From the NCBI GenBank assembly GCA_964515335.1, contig CAZETS010000013.1:19769-83768 (forward strand): a stretch of DNA of 64,000 nucleotides, given 5' to 3'. Positions within the stretch are counted from its first letter, which is position 1. Each line of letters begins with the position of its first letter. Shown here in pieces: positions 16,610 to 24,889 of the stretch. Source of the DNA: TMED88 sp964515335 (GTDB lineage Bacteria > Myxococcota_A > UBA9160 > UBA4427). The notes beneath the pieces are model-generated. The model was not told the origin of the DNA, did no database searches, and saw nothing but the letters and a program-made list of their open reading frames with translations. The translations under genes and the position numbers were made by a program.

Positions 16610-18445
16610 CTAGTCGATGTAGCCGAGCGCGCGCAGACGCCTGCGCGTCTCGTCGTCGAGGGCCGGGCCGGGCTTCGCCGGTGAGGCGGGTGTCGCCGAC
16701 TCGAGGTAGCCGGCGATCATCGCGCGGTGTCGCTGCAGCTCCTCCGGGTGCTGGCTCGACACGTCACGCGTCTCGAGGGGGTCGGCTTCGAGGTCGTAGA
16801 GCGCCTCGCCCGCGTCGGTGAGCGACACGACGAGCTTGAAGCGACCCGTCTGAACCGCCACGCGGCTCAGCTCGCACCCGCCGCGGATCTTGCAGTCTTC
16901 GTCGTCGGCGTCGGTCTCGGAGAAGGCCGGTCGCGCCGGCGGAGCCGTCCCGTCGCCGCGCAGCGCCCCGGCCAGGCTGCGGCCGTCCAGCCGGTCCGGC
17001 AGGCCGAGCTCCGCGAGCTCGAGCAGGGTCGGCAGGACATCGGCGAGCTGCACCGGGTCGTTGCTCACCCCGGCCTCGATGCGCCCGGGCCAGCGGAAGG
17101 CGAGCGGAACGTGGAGCACGCGATTGTGCAGCGTGCCGCCGTGCTCGAGGCGGCCCTGCTCGCCGAAGAGATCGCCGTGATCGGCGGTGAGGACGACGAT
17201 CGTGTCGTCGTCGAGGCCGAGCTCGCGGAGCCGCTCGAAGAAGCCGCCCACGATGCGATCGAGGTACTGGATCTCGCCCGCGTGCAGCGCCTCGAGTCGA
17301 TCGATGGCGGCCTCGTCGAGCAGCTGCTCGCCGCGGTTGTGCCGGAGCATTGCGGCGGCGCCGATGCTGCGCGTGTCGCCGGGTGTCAGGCGGTCGGCAA
17401 GGGCCTGCGCGTCGGCGTCGCGCGGCGTATAGGGCGAGTGCACCTCGTAGGTGTGGACGAAGAGGAAGAAGCGCGTGTCGCGGCCGGCGTCGGCGAGCCA
17501 CTGCTCGGCGTCGCGAAAGGTGCGCTCGCTCTGGCCGTGCAGGGCCGCGCCCTCGCCGACGCCGTCCTCGTAGCGGTCGAAGCCGGTCGAGAACCCGAAG
17601 TCCGAGCCCACGAAGGCGTTCTCGGTGAAGGCCGCCGTGCGGTAGCCGCGGCCGGCGAAGGTCTCGACGAGGCTCGGCAGGCGGCGGCTCGTCATGCCGT
17701 AGAAGCCGTGGTGGAGGGGGTAGAGGCCGGTGAAGAGTGTCGCGTGGGAGCCGAGCGTGGCGGGGTACTGGGCGAAGGCGCGCCGGAACGAGAAGCCGTC
17801 CGCCAGGAAGGCATCGATCGCGGGACTGGCGTCGGACACGTGACCGAACGAGCCGAGATAGGCGGCGCCGAGTGTGTCGAGGGAGACGAGGATCACGTTC
17901 GGCGGCGGCTCGTGGGGGTCCGCGGGTGTTGCCGGCTCGGGTGCGGTGAAGCTCACCGAGCCCCAGAACGCCTTGCCGGCGTGGGTGGCGGGCTCGCGCG
18001 GCTCGGTGACGAAGCGGAAGTGCCGGCTGCCTGCCGGGAGATCGAGCCGGTGATCGGACCAGACTCCGTTGGAATCGACCGCCTGACGGAAGATCGGCTG
18101 CCAGGCGTCACCGCGGCGTCGTTCGATCGAGAAGACGGCCGCCGAGCCGGGGTCGCCTCCGCGGGCCCCGATGCTGAAGACGATGCGGCGCGCGCTCCGC
18201 TCGGTGCTGACCTCGAAGCTCCGCTGCGTGTTGGCGAGGAGCGGGACGGCGTGGCGGGTGCTCTGGGCGAGCTTGACGGGCTCGGTCGCCGCCGGCGGGT
18301 CGGTCGATGCGCCCTCCGCCGCAGCGAGCCGAGCGATCACCTCGTGGCGCCGGCCGTCGTCGAGCGGCTCGCAGGACAGGGCGATCGGCAGAGCGAGCAG
18401 CAGCCGGACGAGCGTGCTGGCGCCGCGGCGATGCCGGGCCCTCAC
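16610..18445 (-). CDS. Sulfatase-like alkaline-phosphatase-superfamily lipoprotein
   Basis: The 611-residue protein opens with a basic segment, a hydrophobic run LVRLLLALPIALSC and a lipobox cysteine, so it is probably a lipoprotein. The catalytic domain starts at PPNVILVSLDTLGAAYLG; metal-binding motifs LVSLDT, VVLTADHGDLFGEQ and HGGTLHN are visible. At the nucleophile site the sequence is PATLGSHATLFTGLYP, with no C/S-x-P-x-R formylglycine motif, so threonine or serine is the likely nucleophile. It could therefore hydrolyse phospho- or sulfo-esters of lipids or glycans without a maturase. GTG at 18445 is chosen because it precedes the lipoprotein signal; no strong ribosome-binding site is seen. 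Confidence 0.85.
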   Translation of the reverse strand: MRARHRRGASTLVRLLLALPIALSCEPLDDGRRHEVIARLAAAEGASTDPPAATEPVKLAQSTRHAVPLLANTQRSFEVSTERSARRIVFSIGARGGDPGSAAVFSIERRRGDAWQPIFRQAVDSNGVWSDHRLDLPAGSRHFRFVTEPREPATHAGKAFWGSVSFTAPEPATPADPHEPPPNVILVSLDTLGAAYLGSFGHVSDASPAIDAFLADGFSFRRAFAQYPATLGSHATLFTGLYPLHHGFYGMTSRRLPSLVETFAGRGYRTAAFTENAFVGSDFGFSTGFDRYEDGVGEGAALHGQSERTFRDAEQWLADAGRDTRFFLFVHTYEVHSPYTPRDADAQALADRLTPGDTRSIGAAAMLRHNRGEQLLDEAAIDRLEALHAGEIQYLDRIVGGFFERLRELGLDDDTIVVLTADHGDLFGEQGRLEHGGTLHNRVLHVPLAFRWPGRIEAGVSNDPVQLADVLPTLLELAELGLPDRLDGRSLAGALRGDGTAPPARPAFSETDADDEDCKIRGGCELSRVAVQTGRFKLVVSLTDAGEALYDLEADPLETRDVSSQHPEELQRHRAMIAGYLESATPASPAKPGPALDDETRRRLRALGYID

Positions 18446-18522
18446 GGCATGCCCCGCCGAAGGTGGCTTCCGGCACGGTGCTCCGTACGCGGCATGGCGC
18501 GAGCGTAGCAGTCGGTGCGCGC

Positions 18523-19287
18523 TCAGATCCCCTCGGTGCGATGCGCGCCCCGCCACATCAGGTTCGGCAGGAAGCGGCGCATCCGCTGGGTGATCGCGGA
18601 GGTCGAGTCGGGGTAGATCATCAGCCGGCCGCGCTCGAGCCCGCGCTCGATGGCGGCGAGCACCTTTTCGGGCGCAATCGGCGGCAGCCCCTCGAGCACC
18701 TTCGGCTGGCTCTTCGCCTGATCGAGCAGCGGGGTGGCGACCGGCGGCGGGCACACGCACGCGAAGCGGACGCCCTTGTTGCGGTTCTCGTGATGGAGCA
18801 CTTCGGTGAAGGCCACCACGGCGAACTTCGACGCGTTGTAGGCGCCGAAGTGCAAGGCGGGCAGCCAGCCCGCGATCGAGGCGAAGTTGACGAGGTCGCC
18901 GCGGCCGCGCTCGATCATTCCGGGCAGCGTCGCCATCGTGAGGTTGACGGTGCCGAAATAGTTGATCTCGGTGATGCGGTTGATGAGCCGGGCATCCTGA
19001 TCGAGCAGGAGGCCTGTGGGCATGATGGCCGCTGCGTTCATGACGCGATCGACGGGACCGAGATCGCCCTCGATGCGACGCACCGCCTCGGCCACGTGGG
19101 GCTCGTCGGTCACGTCGAGGGGGTACGCGCGCACGCCCGGCAGGTCGCGGCCGGTCTCGCGCAGGCCCTCCTCGTTGACGTCGACGGCGGCGACCTTGGC
19201 GCCGGCCTCGGCGAGCTGTCGGGCGGCGAGCCGTCCCATGCCGCTGCCGGCACCGGTGACGAGAGCGACGGATCCGTGGAACGCCAT
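18523..19287 (-). CDS. Short-chain dehydrogenase/reductase
   Basis: This 254-residue classical SDR has the nucleotide-binding TGAGSGMG near residues 12-19, the NAA-type motif (MNAAAI), catalytic serine in NFASIAG and YNASK for the YxxxK pair. The reaction is NAD(P)H-linked oxidation or reduction of an alcohol or ketone. The ATG at 19287 is preceded by AGGAGACCGCC, a good ribosome-binding site, and opens the canonical first strand. The upstream extension is not conserved. It diverges from the L28 gene; a perfect 8-bp palindrome lies in the gap between them. Confidence 0.92.
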   Translation of the reverse strand: MAFHGSVALVTGAGSGMGRLAARQLAEAGAKVAAVDVNEEGLRETGRDLPGVRAYPLDVTDEPHVAEAVRRIEGDLGPVDRVMNAAAIMPTGLLLDQDARLINRITEINYFGTVNLTMATLPGMIERGRGDLVNFASIAGWLPALHFGAYNASKFAVVAFTEVLHHENRNKGVRFACVCPPPVATPLLDQAKSQPKVLEGLPPIAPEKVLAAIERGLERGRLMIYPDSTSAITQRMRRFLPNLMWRGAHRTEGI

Positions 19288-19389
19288 GGCGGTCTCCTGT
19301 GTGCCGGACGGGCCGGGGCGAGGGCCCGCCTCGAGCCGCCTGCGGCCGATTGGCAGGCCCTCGCAGTCTAAGCTAACTATCCGGGCCTT

Positions 19390-19407
19390 CGGCACCCCCG
19401 GGTGCCG
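19390..19407. repeat. Perfect palindrome upstream of rpmB, candidate operator
   Basis: CGGCACCC, two bases, GGGTGCCG is a perfect 8-bp inverted repeat 60 bases before the L28 start, in the gap shared with the divergent SDR gene. It could be a repressor site or a small hairpin. It does not look like the AT-rich Zur box of proteobacteria. Confidence 0.4.
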
Positions 19408-19466
19408 TCCTCCATCTCCGATCCGGTCCGCGCCCGCACCGTGGCGCGGCCCTCCGAGGCATCGCC

Positions 19467-19754
19467 ATGGCCCGCCGCTGCGCCCTGACCGGCAAGGACG
19501 TCCAGTTCGGACACAACGTCTCGCACTCGATGCGGGCGACCAACCGCCGCTTCGACCCGAACATCCAGAAGGTCACGCTCGCCTCCGAGACGCTCGGCCG
19601 CTCGATCCGCCTGCGGGTCGCCACCCGCACGCTGCGCACGGTCCAGAAGAAGGGCGGCCTCGACGGCTTCCTGCTCGGCACCGACGACGCCAAGCTGATG
19701 CCCGACGCCCAGCGCCTCAAGCGGCAGATCAAGAAGAAGCTGTCCGGCCGCTAG
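19467..19754 (+). CDS. rpmB: 50S ribosomal protein bL28
   Basis: This 95-residue protein opens with CALTGKDVQFGHNVSHSMRATNRRFDPN, the bL28 signature, with the extended lysine-rich C-terminus common in proteobacterial forms. Only one cysteine is present, so the CxxC pairs of the zinc-binding variant are missing. It binds 23S rRNA near the exit-tunnel side of the large subunit. It is convergent with the genes for bL31 type B and uS14, a clustering of zinc-independent ribosomal proteins seen in zinc-limitation regulons of some bacteria. Confidence 0.95.
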   Translation: MARRCALTGKDVQFGHNVSHSMRATNRRFDPNIQKVTLASETLGRSIRLRVATRTLRTVQKKGGLDGFLLGTDDAKLMPDAQRLKRQIKKKLSGR

Positions 19755-19799
19755 CGCCCCAGAAAGCGCCGCCAGCCACAGCGATTGGCCAGCAGCGAA

Positions 19800-19814
19800 G
19801 CCGCCGAAGGCGGC
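19800..19814. terminator. Short hairpin between convergent ribosomal genes
   Basis: GCCGCC, GAA, GGCGGC forms a 6-bp stem between the stop codons of rpmB and rpmE2. It could end transcription from both sides, but there is no U-run, so function is doubtful. Confidence 0.3.
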
Positions 19815-19819
19815 CCCGC

Positions 19820-20068
19820 CTAGCTCTTCTTGCCGCCGTAGCGCTTCCGGAACCGGTCGATCTTGCCGTCCGCGTCGAGTTCGCGGAGCTTGCCGGTCCA
19901 GAAGGGGTGGCTCGCGGAGGAGATCTCGAGGCGGACGACGGGCAGATCCTGGCCGTCGACCTCGCGGGTCTCCTTGGAGGTCATGGTGGAGCGGGTGATC
20001 CACTCCTCGCCGGTCGCGGAGTCGTGGAAGATCACGTCGTGGTAGTTGGGGTGGATCTCGGGCTTCAA
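19820..20068 (-). CDS. rpmE2: 50S ribosomal protein bL31, type B
   Basis: The 82-residue protein begins MKPEIHPNYHDVIFHDSATGEEWITRST and includes SSASHPFWTGK, both diagnostic of type B L31. It contains no cysteine, unlike the zinc-ribbon type A protein. Type B forms replace type A under zinc shortage in several bacteria. It lies directly downstream of the S14 gene on the same strand, 17 bases apart, so the two are one operon. Confidence 0.95.
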   Translation of the reverse strand: MKPEIHPNYHDVIFHDSATGEEWITRSTMTSKETREVDGQDLPVVRLEISSASHPFWTGKLRELDADGKIDRFRKRYGGKKS

Positions 20069-20085
20069 GGCGCTCTCCCTCGCCG

Positions 20086-20391
20086 CTACCAGCTCGACTT
20101 CTTGACGCCCGGCAGCTGACCGGCCAGCGCCAGCTCACGCAGGGCGATGCGCGAGATGCCGAACTTGCGGTAGTAGGCCTTCGAGCGGCCCGAGACGCTG
20201 CAGCGGTGGTTGAGGCGCGTCGGGCACGAGTTGCGGGGCAGCTTGGCGAAAGCCTCCTGCACCTTGATCTTGTCCTCGACCGAGACGTTCGGGTCGTTGA
20301 GCTGCTTGCGCAGCTCGGCCCGGCGCTCCGCGTACTTGGCGATCAGCGCCTGGCGCTTGTTGTCTCGATTGATCTGCGACTTCTTGGCCAC
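20086..20391 (-). CDS. rpsN: 30S ribosomal protein uS14, long zinc-free form
   Basis: The 101-residue protein is the long S14 form, ending YRKFGISRIALRELALAGQLPGVKKSSW. The CxxC-x-C zinc ribbon of the short form is absent; LPRNSCPTRLNHRC keeps two isolated cysteines only. The start codon is GTG, preceded by GAGAGGG. The gene lies outside the usual spc ribosomal operon, next to L31 type B. That position suggests an accessory or relocated copy; whether a second S14 exists in the genome cannot be seen here. A 12-bp tandem-repeat array covers its leader. Confidence 0.95.
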   Translation of the reverse strand: MAKKSQINRDNKRQALIAKYAERRAELRKQLNDPNVSVEDKIKVQEAFAKLPRNSCPTRLNHRCSVSGRSKAYYRKFGISRIALRELALAGQLPGVKKSSW

Positions 20392-20397
20392 GCCGCC

Positions 20398-20481
20398 CTC
20401 TCTAGGTTCTTCTCTAGGCTCTTCCGGCTCTCGTTCCGGCTCTCGTTCTGGATCTCGTACCGGGAGTCGTCCCGGATCGTG
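20398..20481. repeat. Seven degenerate tandem copies of a 12-bp unit
   Basis: Seven adjacent 12-mers run from 20398: the two at 20422-20433 and 20434-20445 are identical (TTCCGGCTCTCG) and the others differ at a few positions. The array begins just upstream of the rpsN start and occupies its leader or promoter. Copy number could vary between strains. Confidence 0.75.
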
Positions 20482-20778
20482 GACCCCCCGCCGCCCGGCG
20501 GGCCCGAGTCGGGCCGGCTCTGGTGCGGGGCCGGATCCACGGGGCGCCCGAGGGTAGAGACAAGCCCGCGGATACGCAAGCGAACCGCCGCGTGGCAGCG
20601 GCGAGCCCGCTGCGGGCCGGCTTCCCGCCCGCTCCGTCCGAGCCGGGCGTGCGCTGGTCTATGTTACCGGCCCCTCGGGTCGCGCCGCGGGCGATCCGGG
20701 CGGCTCCGACGCGCCGGATCGCGCGGGCCCGCCCCTTTGGCCCCCGGGCCGAGCGAAAGCCGAGCAGAGAAGGAAGCC
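20482..20778. other. Intergenic region before valS, no gene seen
   Basis: About 300 bases lie between the repeat array and the valyl-tRNA synthetase start. It must hold the valS promoter and leader. It is uniformly GC-rich; I see no T-box-like element, no hairpin with U-run and no plausible short gene. Confidence 0.4.
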
Positions 20779-23484
20779 ATGAGCGAGCAACCCACCCCGG
20801 GCGGGGCCGGCGGTCCCGCGTCCGGCCGTGTGCCGGCCATCGACCCGGCCGAGGTGCCGAAGCACTTCGACGCCCCCGAGGCCGAGGCGCGCTGGGACGC
20901 GGCCTGGCAGCAGGGCGGCATCTACCGCTGGGACCCGGACCGGCCCCGCGACGAGACCTACGTGGTCGACACGCCGCCGCCCACGGCTTCCGGCTCGCTC
21001 CACGTGGGCCACGTCTTCTCCTACACGCAGGCCGATGTGATGGTGCGCTTCAAGCGCATGCGCGGCATGAACATCTTCTACCCGATGGGTTGGGACGACA
21101 ACGGCCTGCCCACCGAGCGCCGCGTGCAGAACTACTACCACGTGCGCTGTGACCCGACCCAGCCCTACGAGGAGGGGCTCGTCCTCGAAGAGGCCAGCGC
21201 GAAGGTGCGCAAGAAGCCGGCGCGCCTGATCTCGCGGCCGAACTTCATCGAGGCCTGCTACAAGCTGATCGACGAGGACGAGGAGTACTTCCGCGCGCTC
21301 TGGCGCCGCCTCGGCCTCTCGGTGGACTGGACCCAGGAGTACCAGACCATCGACGATCACTGCCGCCGCATCGCCCAGCGCTCGTTCCGCGACCTCTACG
21401 AGAAGGACCTCGTCTACACCAGCGAGGCGCCCACCATGTGGGACGTCGACTTCCAATGCGCGGTCGCGCAGGCCGAGCTCGAGGACAAGGTCGTCCCCGG
21501 CGCCTACCACCACATCGAGTTCGCGATCGAGGACAGCGACGACGCGTTCGTGATCGCGACGACGCGCCCCGAGCTGCTCGGCGCCTGTGTGGGCGTGACC
21601 GCGCACCCGGACGACGAGCGCTACCGCGCGTTCTTCGGCAAGCGCGCGGTGACGCCGCTCTTCCGTGTGCCCGTGCCGTTCTTCCCCAGCGAGCTCGCCG
21701 ACCCCGAGAAGGGCACCGGCGTGCTGATGGTCTGTACGTTCGGCGACCAGACCGACGTGCTCTGGTGGCGCGACGAGGGGCTGGCGCTGCGCCAGCTGAT
21801 CGGTCGCAACGGACGGCTCGTGCCGGTCGAGTACGGGAGCGAGGGCTACGAGAGCCTCGATCCGGCCGCCGCCAACGCCGCCTACGCGGAGCTCTCCGGC
21901 AAGAACGTCAAGCAGGCCCAGGCGCGCATCGTCGAGCTGTTGCGTGATCCCGCCGGCAGCGCGACGGGGCGCGGGGCGCCGCTGCAGGGCGAGCCCGAGA
22001 GCATCGAGCACTCGGTGAAGTACTTCGAGAAGGGCGATCGCCCGCTCGAGTTCCTGCCGACCCGCCAGTGGTTCGCCCGGCTGCTCGACCGCAAGGACGA
22101 GCTGCTCGCGAAGGGCGCCGAGGTGAAGTGGCATCCGCCCTTCATGGCCGCCCGCTACCGCGACTGGACGGAGAACCTGAACCTCGACTGGTGCCTGAGC
22201 CGGCAGCGCTTCTTCGGCGTGCCGATTCCCGTCTGGTACCCGCTCGACGAGCACGGCGAGCCCGACTGGGGGCGCGCCATCGTGGCCGACTACGAGGCGA
22301 TGCCCGTCGACCCCACCGTCGACGTGCCGCCCGGCTACGAGGCCGGCCAGCGAGACGAGCCGGGCGGCTTCACGGGTGATCCCGACATCTTCGACACCTG
22401 GTTCACCAGCTCGATGACGCCGCAGATCAGCTCGCACTGGGGGACCGACGACGACCGGCACGCCCATCTCTTTCCCGCCGACGTGCGGCCGCAGGGTCAC
22501 GACATCATCCGCACGTGGGCGTTCTACACGATCGCCAAGGCGCTGCTCCACGAGGGCGACGTTCCCTGGCGCAACGCGATGATCTCGGGCTGGATCCTCG
22601 ACCCCGACCGCAAGAAGATGTCGAAGAGCAAGGGCAACGTGATGACGCCGCTGCCGCTGCTCGAGCAGTACACCGCCGACGCGGGCCGCTACTGGGCGGC
22701 GAGCGCCCGGCTCGGCTCGGACACGGCCTTCGACGAGAAGGTCTGGAAGATCGGCAAGCGGCTGGTCACGAAGCTCTTCAACGCGGGCAAGTTCGTACTG
22801 AGCCAGACCGGCGAGGTGCACCCGATCGCCGACGAGCTCGACCGCGCGTTCGTGGCGAAGCTGGCCGAGCTGTCCCGGGCCTGCACGAAGTGGTTCGAGG
22901 GCTACGAGTACGCCCACGCCCTGCAGGAGACCGAGAGCTTCTTCTGGACCCACTTCACCGACACCTACCTCGAGCTCGCCAAGGTGCGCGCCCGCGCCTT
23001 CGCGGACGGGGCCGCGGGCGACGAAGCCGCTGCCAGCGGGTCCGCGGTGGCGGCGCTCCGGCTGGGGCTTTCGGTGTTGCTGCGGCTCTTCGCGCCGGTG
23101 CTGCCCTACATCACCGAGGAGGTCTGGTCGTGGTCCTTCGCGGCGGAGACGGGCCAGGCCAGCATCCACGCAGCGCCCTGGCCGAGCGAGCGCGACTTCG
23201 CAGACGTCGCGGCGCCCGAGCACGCAGGCAGCTTCGACGTCGCGGTGGCGGCGCTGACCGCCATCAACAAGGCCAAGGCCGACGGCGAGGTGTCGATGGG
23301 GCGCGAGGTCGAAAGCATGGTGCTCGTCGCCAACCCGGCGACGCTCGCGCGTGTCGCCGCCGTGAAGGGCGACGTGCTGCGAGCCGCGCGCTGCCTCGCC
23401 CACGAGACCGCCGAGGACGCCTCGCTCGAGGACGATGTCTTCGTGGTGCGCGACGCGGTCTTCGCCCCGAAGCCCGAGCGCTGA
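20779..23484 (+). CDS. valS: Valyl-tRNA synthetase, actinobacterial/archaeal-like type
   Basis: The 901-residue class I synthetase has HVGH at 75-78 and KMSKS at 613-617, the CP1 editing domain (TTRPELLGACVGVTAHPDD) and the anticodon-binding domain. GWDDNGLPTERRVQNYY after the first motif is characteristic of the ValRS form found in actinobacteria, rickettsiae and archaea rather than the common bacterial form. The C-terminal coiled-coil arm of E. coli ValRS appears to be missing: the protein ends shortly after the alpha-helical domain. ATG at 20779 follows AAGGAAG. The gene stands alone and is essential unless a second ValRS exists. Confidence 0.95.
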   Translation: MSEQPTPGGAGGPASGRVPAIDPAEVPKHFDAPEAEARWDAAWQQGGIYRWDPDRPRDETYVVDTPPPTASGSLHVGHVFSYTQADVMVRFKRMRGMNIFYPMGWDDNGLPTERRVQNYYHVRCDPTQPYEEGLVLEEASAKVRKKPARLISRPNFIEACYKLIDEDEEYFRALWRRLGLSVDWTQEYQTIDDHCRRIAQRSFRDLYEKDLVYTSEAPTMWDVDFQCAVAQAELEDKVVPGAYHHIEFAIEDSDDAFVIATTRPELLGACVGVTAHPDDERYRAFFGKRAVTPLFRVPVPFFPSELADPEKGTGVLMVCTFGDQTDVLWWRDEGLALRQLIGRNGRLVPVEYGSEGYESLDPAAANAAYAELSGKNVKQAQARIVELLRDPAGSATGRGAPLQGEPESIEHSVKYFEKGDRPLEFLPTRQWFARLLDRKDELLAKGAEVKWHPPFMAARYRDWTENLNLDWCLSRQRFFGVPIPVWYPLDEHGEPDWGRAIVADYEAMPVDPTVDVPPGYEAGQRDEPGGFTGDPDIFDTWFTSSMTPQISSHWGTDDDRHAHLFPADVRPQGHDIIRTWAFYTIAKALLHEGDVPWRNAMISGWILDPDRKKMSKSKGNVMTPLPLLEQYTADAGRYWAASARLGSDTAFDEKVWKIGKRLVTKLFNAGKFVLSQTGEVHPIADELDRAFVAKLAELSRACTKWFEGYEYAHALQETESFFWTHFTDTYLELAKVRARAFADGAAGDEAAASGSAVAALRLGLSVLLRLFAPVLPYITEEVWSWSFAAETGQASIHAAPWPSERDFADVAAPEHAGSFDVAVAALTAINKAKADGEVSMGREVESMVLVANPATLARVAAVKGDVLRAARCLAHETAEDASLEDDVFVVRDAVFAPKPER

Positions 23485-23496
23485 TCCGGGTTTCGG

Positions 23497-24744
23497 CTAG
23501 TCGCGCTGCTCGGCGGTCACGTCGAAGTAGTCGACGTAGCGCTTCACCCGGGCGCGCTCCTCTTCGAGGTCGAGGCCCGTGTCCGCGAAGGTGTGGCGGT
23601 GGCGGCCGTCGCGGTCGCTCGGGTTGCGGGCCACGTAGTCGCGCATCGCCTGCTCGACGTCCGGTCGCAGCTCGAGGTCGAAGCGGTCGTACATCTCACA
23701 CACGGTGGCGATCGGGTCGCGCATGAAGCGGTCGAAGTGCAGGTCGACGACGCGGGACTCGGGGACGCGGCCGCTCTGTCGGAAGTCGACGGATCGTTCG
23801 TAGGCGCGCTGCAGCCAGTCCGACCACTCGCGCGCGACCTCGCCGTGGTCGATGTCGTCGCTGCACATCTTGCGCAACACGCACTCCAGGCTCGAGAGCG
23901 ACGAGACGATCGCGATCGGATCGCGGTGGGTCTGCACCAGGCAGGCATCGGGGTATTCGTCCAACAGCGCGTCGAGGCACCAGAGATGCCCGGGCGACTT
24001 CACGACCCAGCGCTCGGCCGGGCAACGCCACCCGAGCAGCTGCAGGAAGCGGCGGTGCGTCCGGTAGGCGGGCGCCATGGCGGCTTCGTCGAGCAGCCAG
24101 CGCGTGTAGCCGGTGACGCGCCACTGGGCGGTGAAGATCAAGCTGCGAGCGTCGCTCGCGACGATCCGCACGCACTCCTGGGGCAGCTCGGCTCCCATCC
24201 GGTGCATGCGCTTGAAGTCGGGGAGGAGCGACTCGCTCTTGTCGAGCTGCGCCTGGCAGTCGGCGATGCGCGGGTCGTTCGTGTAGCCGTCCCGTTCGGG
24301 CGGAGGGAAGGGCGCGTCGCACTCCCAGGTGAGGGGGACGCGGTTGGCCGGGTCGAGCATCAGCAGCTCGTGGAGGATCGTCGTGCCCGTGCGCCCCTGA
24401 CCGACGATGAAGATCGGGCCGCGCACCGGCTCGGCGGAGATCTCGGGGTGCCGGGCGTGCCAGTCGTCGAGCTGCAGGCGGTTGCCGATCACGTTCGTGA
24501 GGTCGGCGCGCGCGATCAGGCGGCCCATGGTCGACAGCGCCGCGTCCTCCTCGAGAGAGCGTGTGAGCCGACCGAGGCCGACTCGGGTGTCGGCAGGCAG
24601 CGCGCCGTCGAGGCCCGTCGCCCGCCGGGCGGCCGCCTCGAGCGAGTCGGCGTCGAGTCCGCCCGGGCGCAGGCCGATCGCGGCCAGGGCGGCGCCGGCG
24701 TGGTTGAATAGCCTCGGCAGCAGGGGCAGGCTGGGCACTTCCAT
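23497..24744 (-). CDS. Sulfotransferase-family protein
   Basis: This 415-residue protein has the PAPS 5'-phosphosulfate loop IFIVGQGRTGTTILHELL and the 3'-phosphate motif VQTHRDPIAIVSSLSSL, preceded by VKSPGHLWCLDALL. These features define the large sulfotransferase_3-like family common in deltaproteobacteria and mycobacteria. It should transfer sulfate from PAPS to a hydroxyl of a lipid, glycan or small molecule; the acceptor is unknown. It ends 13 bases from the convergent valS stop and diverges from the TetR gene, which may regulate it. Confidence 0.88.
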   Translation of the reverse strand: MEVPSLPLLPRLFNHAGAALAAIGLRPGGLDADSLEAAARRATGLDGALPADTRVGLGRLTRSLEEDAALSTMGRLIARADLTNVIGNRLQLDDWHARHPEISAEPVRGPIFIVGQGRTGTTILHELLMLDPANRVPLTWECDAPFPPPERDGYTNDPRIADCQAQLDKSESLLPDFKRMHRMGAELPQECVRIVASDARSLIFTAQWRVTGYTRWLLDEAAMAPAYRTHRRFLQLLGWRCPAERWVVKSPGHLWCLDALLDEYPDACLVQTHRDPIAIVSSLSSLECVLRKMCSDDIDHGEVAREWSDWLQRAYERSVDFRQSGRVPESRVVDLHFDRFMRDPIATVCEMYDRFDLELRPDVEQAMRDYVARNPSDRDGRHRHTFADTGLDLEEERARVKRYVDYFDVTAEQRD

Positions 24745-24824
24745 CGCGGTCTCCGGGTTGGCTCGGGTTGGGGTTCTGCCACGCCCGTGCTGACTCGTCC
24801 AGTCGATGCGAGCAATCTGTCCGA

Positions 24825-24889
24825 TTCACAAAAATCAAAAACAATCAATGATCCATAGAATATAAAAATGGAGTCTGTATAGTTATCTT
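24825..24889. promoter_or_regulatory. AT-rich divergent promoter region
   Basis: This is the most AT-rich stretch I see in the window, between divergent sulfotransferase and TetR genes. A TATAGT at 24878-24883 lies six bases before the TetR ATG, and no ribosome-binding site is visible at normal spacing, so a leaderless transcript is possible. TCCAT (24852-24856) and ATGGA (24868-24872) form a short inverted repeat, a candidate operator half-pair. Confidence 0.45.
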
